A DNA stretch of 64,000 nt, from the NCBI RefSeq assembly GCF_019175285.1, contig NC_056523.1, positions 184,946,180 through 185,010,179 on the forward strand, written 5' to 3'. Under the pieces are notes generated by a model. It made no database searches. It worked only from the letters and a program-made list of their open reading frames with translations, and was not told where the DNA came from. Shown piece after piece: positions 31,963 through 43,900 of the stretch. Numbering within the stretch: position 1 is the first letter of the stretch; every line of letters begins with the position of its first letter. The translations under genes were made by a program, and so were the position numbers. Origin of the DNA: Sceloporus undulatus. Its lineage: Eukaryota > Chordata > Lepidosauria > Squamata > Phrynosomatidae.

Positions 31963-34900
31963 CTGAAAGAGAACAAAACACGTGAGAACTCCAGTGAGAG
32001 ACTGCTCCAGTAAGTAACAAATGCTGCCGTATTTTTTGACACAGTTCTTCTGAGGCCCACAGCATCCTATGCAAATTTTATGAGATGGGAGTCTTCAGTA
32101 GTTACCTGGTACCAAGTATATGGTCAATATACTCACTTTGTAAGTTGAATTGGTCTGAAAATCTGCTAAAGAGAATTTTCCTCACACTTTCCTGGTTCAA
32201 CTGCCAGTATAATAATCATCAAATATTGAGTTTGCAAATAAGCATTACTAAAGTCTGCTGAAATATACATATACCATATTTCACATACTATGCCAATTTG
32301 GACCAATAGCTATTTTTGTTGTTGTTTTTCAGAAGGAGAGAAATGGCTATAGAGCAGTTATTCCCAAAGTGGGTGGTAAATATGCCCCTTGGGTGATGAG
32401 GGGAAAGGAGCTGGCAGGGGGCAGTGAGAAAAAGAGGTTGGTGGTGGGGCTTTAGTCAAAGTACTGGCACATAAGAAAAAAAGGGGAACCAACAGCCTTC
32501 ATGGTGGGGATGAGGAGCTGGAACATGTGCTGACAGGGAAGAAGTAGTAACAAAGAGGACCTTTCACATTTAGGGCCTTGCTTAAAGTTTTTGAGCTTTG
32601 CCAGAACTTAGCTGGCAGGTTGGAGCTGGACTTTCTTTCACTGTATGGCCCTAGGGAAGGAACACTGAATCCTTCCCTTCCCTCACCTCTTGGGTGCTTT
32701 GGGAAGAAAAGTGGTAAGCCACTTGAATCCCTCTTCCTCCCTCTTCCCTCAAAGTGAAGAATGACTGAGAGTCCTTCCTTGCTGGCTTTTGTTACAAGGC
32801 TGGCATGGGCAAGAGGCTTCTTGGTTGCTGCTCCCTTTGCACCTGGCCATCTTGGGTGGGAGCAGCAACTGAGCAGGCAGCCTCCCCTTTGCTGTATGGC
32901 AGGTGCGGGTGAGAGGGAGGAGCACATCTGCTGCTGCTGCTGTATTCACATATGAGAGGTTGAGGAAGTAGTGGCAAGCTAGGTGTGGCTGAGCTAGAGG
33001 CTGGTGGCTGGCTGGTTGGCACAAACAGTAGACCTGATATCCAGAAATAGGTGTTTGCAAGGGGAGACAGCCTGAAAAAGTTTGGGGACCACTGCTGTAG
33101 AGAGCTAATTTCGTAACATAAGCTCTTCAGCATTACCAATTTTTTTCACACCATTTTAACTTCTACAAACCAACAACTTTATCTGAAAACTTCCGAAATA
33201 GTCAAGTCTTACTTAAGTAACCTTACTTTTGCTGAGATCTTTCAGTGCTTGAGCACATCATACATATCCACCAGTGGAATTACACTGCAACCTCTATACT
33301 AAACACCAGCAGAGTGCAATGTATTTGGTTCAGTGGTCAATGAACATAGCTAATAGCTCAATGATATGTGAAATATGCAACGGCAAGGCATATTCACATT
33401 AGTCTGTGTACTTTGTGTAACAACCCCACATTCCTCCATGTCACTGATACCTGATTATGACAGTTGTGTATTGTCCCCAAGTCACTCTGCCTATGTAGGA
33501 CAACTTATGCCAGCATGTCAGTTAGCGTCCTTCCATTCATATGTTGTGCACTAAGCAGAAATCCTCTAATTTCACAACTATTCCTTATCCCTAAAATATA
33601 GTTCTAAAATGACAGCAGCTACATGAGCACTGTATGATGGGCTGATGTATAAAAGCCAATTGTGTTGTGAAGCAATTAATCTTAGTATTTATAGCCTATG
33701 AATAGCTACAATCTTGATTTAAAAAAATAAAAATTTACGCAAGGAAATTCTGATTCAAATCTTCTATCTTGTCTGTTTTCCTGTAATACAATCCATACTG
33801 CTCCATGAACAGACCTGAGTAGATGGTTCACTAACTTGGCTTCCCATGTGGGAAGGAACTATCCACCGTTTTTTTCACCGAAAAGTAGTTCCATTATTAA
33901 GAGCAAACTATCTAGGGTCCAAAATACACTGCAGAAATAATCCAGTTTGAGACCACTGTAACTGCTCTGGCTCAGTGCTAGGGCATTCTGGAAACTGTAG
34001 TTTTGTGAGACATTTCGCCTTCTTTGTCAGAGAGCTCTGGTGCCACAATAAACTACAATTCCCAAGATTCCCTAGCACTGAGCCAGGGCAGTAAAAGTGG
34101 TGTCAAACTGGATTATTTCTGCAGTATGTTTTGGACCTAGGTTTCTTAAACCTTTTCTGCTTACTTTAGCACTTAGCAGAATATGTTTTGATGCTCCACT
34201 TGCATATAAATGGATGCCACTATTTAACTATTTGTCACAAACCTGGCAACAAGACCAGGTTTCCCTGTTCTCTGGTGTATTCAGGCTGCCAGCAGGACAT
34301 CCCAGACTGTAAGCATACAAGTTAATTCAGTTTGGGGCTGGATTTTGCCCTAGGATCCTTATTTGCTGGGGGTAAAATGCGCACTGAACACAACATGTTT
34401 AAAGCTCCCAAGATGAGAAAGTTCTACATTATAAGCTTTCTCTTGATTTTGAGGGGGATGGAGAAAGACCCAGCCAAGTGAATGCCTGCTCACCTCTGTT
34501 GGGATATCTACTAATCCAAACTGTTCATTGAACTCTGGAGATGAGCCAGTTAGAAGGGCTACAATTGCCAATCCTGACAAAATGATGCTCCACAGTAGAG
34601 GTTTGTTTTCCCGCAAACTTTCCATGAATGGATGGCCCTGGAAGATAAACAGACTGATCAGAAGGGCAGCAAAACTAAAGGCAGTTTCAGGTACAGCAGG
34701 AGTAAAAGTTCCAATTTCAGGTTTCACAAAGTCCAAATTTAAGCTGTTCTGCCACTCCCACCTCTATGCACGTTAAGACCAGTCTCCCAAACTGCATAAT
34801 CATCATTGTGTGGATACAGACATTTCACTGGCAAGTCTTGTTTATGAAACCAGGGGAGTTTTTCAGGTTTTTTAGAACTCATGGTATCCAAGTGCTGTTT

Positions 34901-37900
34901 AATTTTATAGTTGAGAGGGAGGGTTGGGCCGGGGTCTTGTGGGGCTTGTTGTTTTCATTGTTGTATATTGTATTAACTCTGCTGTTACCCGCCTCGATCC
35001 TCAAAGCAGAAGAGGCGGGATATAAATATTTATCATCATCATCATCATCATCATCATTGTCTTTACTAACAATCTGAGTAGAAAATTTAGTTGGGTTTGA
35101 ATGCAAAATAATTTCTGTTGGATTCAATGAGCAATGAGAAATAAGAAAGGTTTAATATTGGTAGATTGCTTACTTCCTTAATAAGGTGGAGATAAGGAAC
35201 AGGACAGGGAGCCAGCATGGCATAGTGGTTTGGAGTGTTGGACTAGGACTGTTGCAGGTGGGATCAAATTCCCCCTCAGCTATGGCAAACGCACTCTGAA
35301 CAAATCTTGCCAAGAAAAACTTGTGACAGGGTTGCAATAAGTCAGAAATGATATGAAGGTACATAACAGCAAGGCCTAGGGTAGTGCTGGTGACCTGTTG
35401 GGGTAACCTCCTGTTATGCAAGCATATCCAACCACCATCTTGAGGGAGAGAGAGGCCTGGCCTGAACACAAAGAGCCCTCCTCCGACCACCATCTTGAGG
35501 GAGAGAGAGGCCTGGCCTGAAGACAAAGAGCCCTCCTCCGACCACCATCTTGAGGGGGAGAGAGGCCTGGCCTGGAAGACAAAGAGCCCTCCCGACCACC
35601 ATCTGAGGGGGAGAGAGGCTGGCCTGGAAGACAAAGCCCTCCCCGACCACCATCTGAGGGGGAGAGGGCCTGGCCTGGAGACAAAGAGCCCTCCCCACCA
35701 CCATCTTGAGGGGGAGAGAGGCCGGCCTGGAAGAACAAGAGCCCTCCCCCGACCACCACTTGAGGGGGAGAGAGCCAGGCTGGAAGACAAGAGCCCTCCC
35801 CCGACCACCATCTTGAGGGGGAGAGAGGCCAGGCCTGGAAGACAAAGAGCCCTCCCCCACCACCATCTTGAGGGGGAGAAGGCCGGCCGGAAGAAAAACC
35901 CTCCCCCGACCACCATCTGAGGGGAGAGAGCCAGGCCTGAAGACAAAGAGCCCTCCCCCGACCACCATCTTGAGGGGAGAGAGGGCCAGGCCTGGAAGAC
36001 AAAGAGCCCCCCCCACCACCATCTTGAGGGAGAGAGGCCGGCCTGGAAGACAAAGACCCTCCTCCAACCCCATCTTGAGGGGAGAGAGACCCAGGCCTGA
36101 AGAAAAAGAGCCCTCCACCAACCACCACTTGAGGGGAAGAAGGCCTTGAAATTTTGTGTATTGTATTCAATTTTATTGTACACCGCTATGGATCATTGCG
36201 GAATAGCGGTCTAAAATAAAAATATTATTATTAATCTTTCCTAGTTAGTTTTGGAGAATTGGCAATATCTCGCTGAGCAACAACTCCTCCCCAAACTCCG
36301 GTGATGGCCAATGCTGTTGGTGTGGACAAGGTGAACCTGGACATGATTTACCTTCCGAATCATCACCCTGCAGATTTTAACAGGAGGATGCTTGAGCATC
36401 CTGGCCCCAGCATATTGATCAACTTCATAACTTACTTCTCCCTTCCTTCCTGGCACTATTGTTTTATGCTGTACGTCTGCCACCCCTGCAAAGACCCTAT
36501 ATCTCTGGCTTATGCCTCTTGCAGCAAGAAATAAATAAAGGAGACATAACATTGTTGAGGTTAAGCATCCCCCTTATAATTGATGGCAAAGGTGGCCATC
36601 GCATTGCCATGGACATGATGTAAACAGTGCTATTCACTAGGCTGGGTTCAAACTCCTTGTAGAGGTCCACGAAGTCATCTTTCCTTAAAGCAAATAAGAG
36701 AAAGGCCTTCGTCATTCCTCATTAAAATACAAGATATTCAACAATTTAAGTTTTAATTTCTATGGCCTGTACAGACAGCCAAAAAAGCTCTTCGATCCCA
36801 GCGTATATGGTATTTCAATGATGCATGCGTCCTAAAGAGTCCAGAAGTTGCACCAAAGCCACGCCCACTGGAGCATGCCTTTTGGTAGTTGCTTTCTGGA
36901 CTCTTAGGACGTATGCATCATTGAAACACCATACCTCCACTGTGACTCGAAGCAGCTTTATTTTGGCTGTCTGTAACAGGCCTATGTTTTCTTCTGGTTT
37001 GATTGACATAATTTTTGCTCACATTTCAGTTTACTTCTAATCATTCTACAAGGAGAATACTCCTTCCTAATTGTATTATTTCATGCTTAAATCCAAGCAG
37101 CACTCACTTGGGGTCACTGCGGGCCTGTGCACCTCGATAGAGATAAACCAGGCTGACAAAATGCACCATGAACTGCAACAGCACAGTTAAAACTGTGTAG
37201 AGATTGAAGATATTAGGGAGTGGACGCTCCCGGGAGAGGGTTTTCAGAGGCTGGAGGGGAAAAAGAAAAAAGAATAGCATCAAGATGAGAATTACACACA
37301 CTGCCCTGTACTGGCTGTATTCACTTGATAGCACTGGGGATAGGAGGTTAGCTTGACATGACTACAGGCCAATGTTTCTGACAGTGATCCCAAATGATGG
37401 AAACATAGGGCATTGATTTGTTACAAAAAGAACTGAGAAAAGGTAGTGGCCATCTTAGGTTGCTATGAACTCAATTGGAAAGTTCTTTGAAAACAAGGTG
37501 GCAGAGATCCTGCATTGCCAACATAGCTAAGATAATGGCCATTATTTATTATTTATTTTTTTAATGGCCATTATATCTGATGATGCCACATCCTAAAATC
37601 TACTTTTGTAGACTGGCAGCACCCCAATCAAAGCATTAGAGATCGGCATGCTGTGAAATAATGCCTGCAGGGTGCATTGAGAACAGGCAGCTGGAGACAC
37701 CTCTTAGGGGCCCACCACAATTGCTTGTTCCACAGTGCACTGAAACTGGAAGAATACTGCAGATGTCATTCAACAGTGCCCTGATCTCCAGCACCCCAAA
37801 AATGCTTTGGTCAGGGCACTGCCAGGCTGCAAAAGGTATGCTGTGGGGGGGGGGGGGGGTCACATTTGATAATTAATGAACATAAGCATGAATTGAGAGT

Positions 37901-40900
37901 CAGTGTGGTATACTGGTTTGGGTGCAAAACTTGAACTCTGGGGTTTGGGGTTGGATTTCCTGCTCTGCCATTGAAACCTGCTGCATGGCCTTGAGCAAGT
38001 CATCCCCAGAGAACCCATGATTGGTTCGCCTTAGGGTTGCTGTGTTGGAAATTACTTGAAAACACCCAACAACAAACATAAATCGCCAATAATTATGAGA
38101 TTATAAATCCATTTTATAATCTTATAGTCTCATAACTGCCAAAGAGGATGCCAGCCAGTATTTTTATAGCACAGAGTACTCTGATCCTGTCTGCTCTACA
38201 TATGGCACAGAATGGCTATGTAGAGGGGCTTTACAGGCTGTATGCTAAGTCTGAGGGGGGGGGGGCACTGATCATTAGGAGCAAGATAATTCCAACCTCT
38301 GGAATGACCAGAGGGAAAGGAAAAGGAAAAAAAAAAAAACAAGACTTGTCATGGCATGAATTGAACCTACACCATTGTAAGCCTCTAACAGGATGCCAGC
38401 CATCATCTGTTAGCACTGCCCATATTCCAGCTGATAAAACCCCCTGGAGCCAAAGTCCTTTGGCAGTGCTCCTCCTTACCTTGGACCGGGAGATGAAAAG
38501 AAAGCAGCCAGCTAGCAGCAGCCCCTGTAGCGTAGCCTGGAAATCACTGAACTTTACCCCTTCCAAGTAAAGGACACTCTGACTGTAGGCCAGGATGAGT
38601 GCATTCAAGGCCAAGATCTTGAACATCTGGAGTGTTGTAACTAGGGTGCAACGGCCCTGCTTGATCACGTGACAGACTGCAGAGAGAAAGAGAGGGTGCC
38701 GCTGCTTGGATCTGCACTGTGTGCTGTACTTCAGTGTGCTTCCATCTTTACCTTTATGCAGGTGGGGTTCATATACAAGAGGGACCCAGAAGGACTCGCA
38801 TGAAGTGTGTTCCAGTGCTGCTCTCTCCACCTAATGACTGAAACTCTTTCTAACAGGCTGACACAGCCTGGAAATCCCATTACTGTGCAAATGTCCATCT
38901 TACAGAGAAAGAGTTAGCAACTGGAAACAAACTGTCACTATGGGTCATTCTTTCCTTTCCCTTTCTCTACAAGGTCACACTGCCATTTCTCTTTAGCTGT
39001 TAGATTGTGAGCGTTAAGCCCACATTGGTGAGTTTAGCAGGTGCATTTGACACAAAGGCCCCAAACAAACATATCACACCAGTGGTGCCATAGGGAAAGA
39101 CTCAATGGGTGCTTTTGCTGTCATGTGTACAAATGACCAATGGTGACTCAAAACTCTCAGCTGGTTCAAATGGATACAATGCCAATGCAGCATGAGACTC
39201 CAGTAACAGGCTCCCTCTCCCTTCCTACTTACTGCACTGTATAGAGGAGAGCTTGGAGGTGAAAGGAGCTGCAATGCTGGCATCACCCAGCTTCACAATG
39301 GGCACTTGTTCCTCTTCCAAATCTTTCAGTACCTGACTGATCCTCTCCTGTTAGGAAAAAGAGAGGGGAGGGAAGAGAAAACACCTAGTTTAAGACCCAG
39401 TAAGGCTCCATATGCTCCACAGAAATACATCCTGAACAAAAGGCCAATAACACAGTCAGCTAGCCTGAAAAGAAGAGACAGCAAGGTGACAGAGTATTCT
39501 TTAACTAGGGGCTGGGGAACCCATCAGCCCTAACCTGGATGATGAAGCATTATGGGAATGGACGTCTTCGCCATCTAGAGGGCTGAACTCCCCTCAGTTG
39601 AAGGACAGTAGAAATTCAAGTCACTTTCCTAGTGGCTTGGAACGGAGTATCTACTGCTTCTATTCAATCCACCACAACACCTCCATCACATCCTTGATTC
39701 TTCTGTCCCCAATCCTTGGTCCCAACTCCTTTAAATTTCACAAAGGACGCCCTGAAGTACACGTGAGCCCAACAGTGGAATGGCCATGGGTGATGCCAAT
39801 GAAGGGAAAAGGGAGGCCCATTTATCAACTCACCCGCTGCATGGCGAGCTGCTCCTCTCTGTGAGACATAAGCCTGTGCTTGGCAGCTCGGGAGGTGGGC
39901 CTCATGTTGCTACCAATGATGGATGGGGGCAAAGCAGGCTTCCCATCAGCAGGGCCATCACGCGGCTTCTTCCTACGTTCAGGGATTCGTTCAGGTGCAT
40001 TGGCTAGTAGGGCCACTCCTACAAGAATGGATCAGGTCACTGAAGACACAAAAGACACTGAGAACTGTCATATAACCTGTTACCAGAGGCAAGTATCCTT
40101 TGGATGACACATTTGCCCGGGAACAGCAAGGTAGTAATATACACAGAAAACCAGCTAAGTATTAAAATGGGTATAATCCTGTAATGGAATCTACAAAGGG
40201 TACAGATCAGTAAGTTAGTTATATTGCTTAAGGGATCTGAAAGATTTAAGGGAAGGTAGGTATATTGTAGAAAACTGTGGAAAGACGTGGCACCATTTTA
40301 TTAAGATATCAATTTGACTTTCATTAACCTATTCATTTAAATCATGTATAATAAATAGGTGTGAAGGAGAGAGAAGGCCAGTGTTTCAAAACACTGTGAC
40401 AACTTACAGGTAGCTTTATTAGGCAGGAGATACAGATTCCAAAATTTGTAGAGAAGAAATAATATCTTAAATAAGTCATTCCTTCCTGTGTGAAAGGCAG
40501 AATGCCTTTAAGTCTGCAAATAATGCATGCATCACTGAAAAATTGAGAATGTGTTTTTAAAAAGATCAATTTATGTAATTCAAAATCATTTTTAAAAGCT
40601 CTAAAATTAATAATGTGTAATGTGAGCTCTTTACATTTGATATCAATCCTAAATAAAAACATTTTCATGTTTTTTACAATGTTAAAGCAGGTACCGCTCT
40701 TTTAGATATTCCTGCCTGTGAGAGATGGGGAAATGCCTGTAAGTTTTGGTGTTTGCCATCCCAAGTTTTTGTTTTTTTTATGTTTTGGCAAGCATTGTTT
40801 TCTAAACAGCTATGTATTAATTTATTGATATCTATGTTCTAATTAATCAGGTCATATTTTTAACTAAGAAAAAACTCACCCACATCCGCATGCTTCAGAG

Positions 40901-43900
40901 CCCCCACATCATTGGTCCCATCGCCACACATCAATGTCACATAGCCAAGCCCCTTTAGTGTTGTGATCACAAACTCCTGCAATGGGAAAATCCGGTGTTG
41001 TGGAAGGGAGCCTGCAATGCTCTGTAGAAATCCATGCCCTTGTAGTGCTGTTCGTCTTTACACCCAATCATGTAAAAGCTCCTGTGTTATAACTACACGG
41101 CATCTGCCATATCCTCATTCCATATCAGCAGTCAGAGACAAATGAGCAGCGACAACTAGTTTGTTAGCCTCATGATTTCAGTAAATTTGAGGATTATATG
41201 AGGCAGGAAAACAGGAGGTTGAATTTTGCAAGTTCAGTAATCAGAAATACAAGAAAGGATGCAGCATAGATTTAGTAGAAGGTCAAGAGCCCTTCCAACA
41301 ATTGTATCAAACTCTGAATATCTATGGAGGGCACTTTTGCATTCTGTCAGTTTAGTATTGCAGCTTCAAGGGCACATGGCAACAATCTCTCAATGAACAA
41401 GGAATTGCTATCAGAAAAAGGGCTGTGTGGCTTGCATTTCCAGGAGATATAATGGCAGGAAAGGGAAAGTTGTCGAATGCATGTTTGTCCTCTTGAATAA
41501 CCATCCCCTACATGTGCCCTTGGCTGCAATTTTTGACATTCTGAAATCCTCTCTGGGATGAAGTCGCAGTGCATCTGGCCTGTGCAGATTACCCCTGTGG
41601 AACATAGAGGTTCCCTCCCACATCTCTCATAATATGGAAAAAGGTGACCTGTCTCTAGTTCCCAGAGAAGAATTCTTGTCCTTACCCCCCAATCCCCCCA
41701 ATGGCATGTTGCAAATATGTGTGTGTGTGGGGGGGGGGGGGGGGGTTCCAGTGCAAGGCAGCTTCTCTGAAGCATTTAAGAGGGCCTGTCACTTTCTTCA
41801 AAAATAGAGAAGAGTGATCTCTATTTGGTGCAAATGACACCAAATTAGGGGGAATAGCTAATACCCCAGAGGACAGGATCAAGATTCAAAATGACCTGAA
41901 TAGACTAGAAAGCTGGGCCAAAGCTAACAAAATGAAATTCAAAACGGAGAAATGTAAGGTATTGCACTTAGGGCGGAAAAATAAAATGCACAGATATAGG
42001 ATGGGTGACACCTGGCTGAATGAAACTACGTGTGAAAGGGATCTAGGAGTCCAAGTAGACCACAAGTTGAACATGAGTGAACAGTGTGATGCGGCAGCTA
42101 AAAAGGCCAATGCTATTTTAGGCTGCATCAATAGGAGTATAGTGTCTAGATCAAGAGAAGTAATAGTGCCACTGTATTCTGCTCTGGTCAGGCCCCACCT
42201 AGAATATTGTGTCCAGTTCTGGGCACCACAATTCAGAAAGGACATTGAGAAACTGGAGCGTGTCCAAAGGAGGGCGACAAAAATGGTGAAGGGTCTGGAA
42301 ACCATGCCCTATGAGGAACGACTTAGGGAGCTGGGGATGTTTAGCCTGGAGAAAAGAAGGTTAAGAGGCGATATGATAGCCCTGTTTAAATATTTGAAAG
42401 GATGTCATGTTGAAGAGGGAGCAAGCTTGTTTTCTGCTGCTCCAGAAAACAGGACCCGGAACAATGGATGCAAGCTACAGGAAAAGAGATTCCACCTGAA
42501 CATTAGGAGGAACTTCCTGACAGTAAGGGCTGTTCGACAGTGGAATGCACTCCCTCGGAGGGTGATAGAGTCTCCTTCCTTGGAGGTCTTTAAACAGAGG
42601 CTGGATGGCCATCTGTCGGGGATGCTTTGATTTGGATTTCCTGCATGGCAGGGGGTTGGACTGGATGGCCCTAGTGGTCTCTTCCAACTCTATGATTCTA
42701 TGATTCTATGATCATTCTGTGCCTCTCTTTACAGAGAAAGGGACCTTAGGTTGTCATCAGCCAGGGTTTTGGGCAGGACCTCATCCAACCCCTGGAGGGT
42801 GAATGAGAAAACAAGCAAGGGTGAAACAGCTCCCCTGCCTGCCCTAAGGTTGCATCTCAGCTTCACTTATAAATCTGTGACTCTACCACAGCAAGTCACA
42901 AAGGATATAAAAATCAGTAAATACATTTCATAGTGGATCAGGCTGCATAAAAGGACACAGAAATTTGAGCCATACAAATCTCTTCAAAGATGCAAATGAA
43001 AGATTTCCCCATGTTACATTAACAGAAGCTGTGATAGTATAATTTTTACTTCTCTTTTGCTTGCAATTACTCTGTATGTATGTGCCTTCAAGTTGTCTGC
43101 CAGTTCCTTCCTCTGAAATACAGCCTACAGCACCTGGTATCTATCTGTTGGCTGTCTCCCATCCAAGTACTAACCAGGGATGACCCTGCTACATCAGCAT
43201 TTTTATAAGAGCTCTAGGACATTGTATGTGGGGATTTACCTCCAAATGAGGTTTGACTGAGGCACAATGACTAGTTCAGAGTTGTTCCATGAGCTTTATG
43301 ACTGACTAGAGATGAAAATTAGGCCCATCCTGCTCCAGCATTCTTCGTTATTTTTCTCATAGGCCCCATGCTATTCCAGACTGAAAGCTGCCAAATTTGT
43401 TCCACTAAGCCAGAGCTGGACTAATTCAGCACTACGGATATTTTCATCCTATGACTCTGAACAGTCCTAGTCAGTACAGCCAGTGGTGAGGAATTATGGA
43501 ATTTACAGTCCAAAAACTTCTAGAGTGCCAGTTTTCCACTCCTGCACTACACCAAAGAGCAGAAAGGGGACAAAAAGAACCCGTAACCCTCCATATGTTA
43601 TTAGATGGCAATTCCTATCATCCTTAACCCTTAGGCATTATAAGCTGAGGCTGATATAAGACGATGTCCAAAAATATGAGGAGAACTAAAGGTTTCCCCA
43701 TCTCTGACAGGGAGAATCCAGGACCTATTGCTTTTTCAGCATTTATTTTCTAGGTGTGAGATGCTCCTTTTAATTAAAGCACCACAACCTCTATCTTCCC
43801 TGTCTGTGAGACAGCTGGAATATAGAGATGGCAAGGATTGGAAGGATGGTATAATGGGAGAAGCATTTCTTACCTTCTGCTTGGGTGCAACGCGAGCAAA

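Noticed and set aside
32499-32927. 142-codon minus frame
   Set aside because: It lies wholly inside a hAT-like non-autonomous element with an 8-bp target duplication. It has no similarity I recognise and no splice context.
35170-36183. Minus frames of 337, 264 and 235 codons
   Set aside because: They are produced by a stop-free 56-bp minisatellite unit, in three overlapping frames, inside an ATP13A1 intron.
41932-42630. 232-codon plus frame as a possible host gene
   Set aside because: It is the CR1 reverse transcriptase C-terminus with a CR1 octamer tail.
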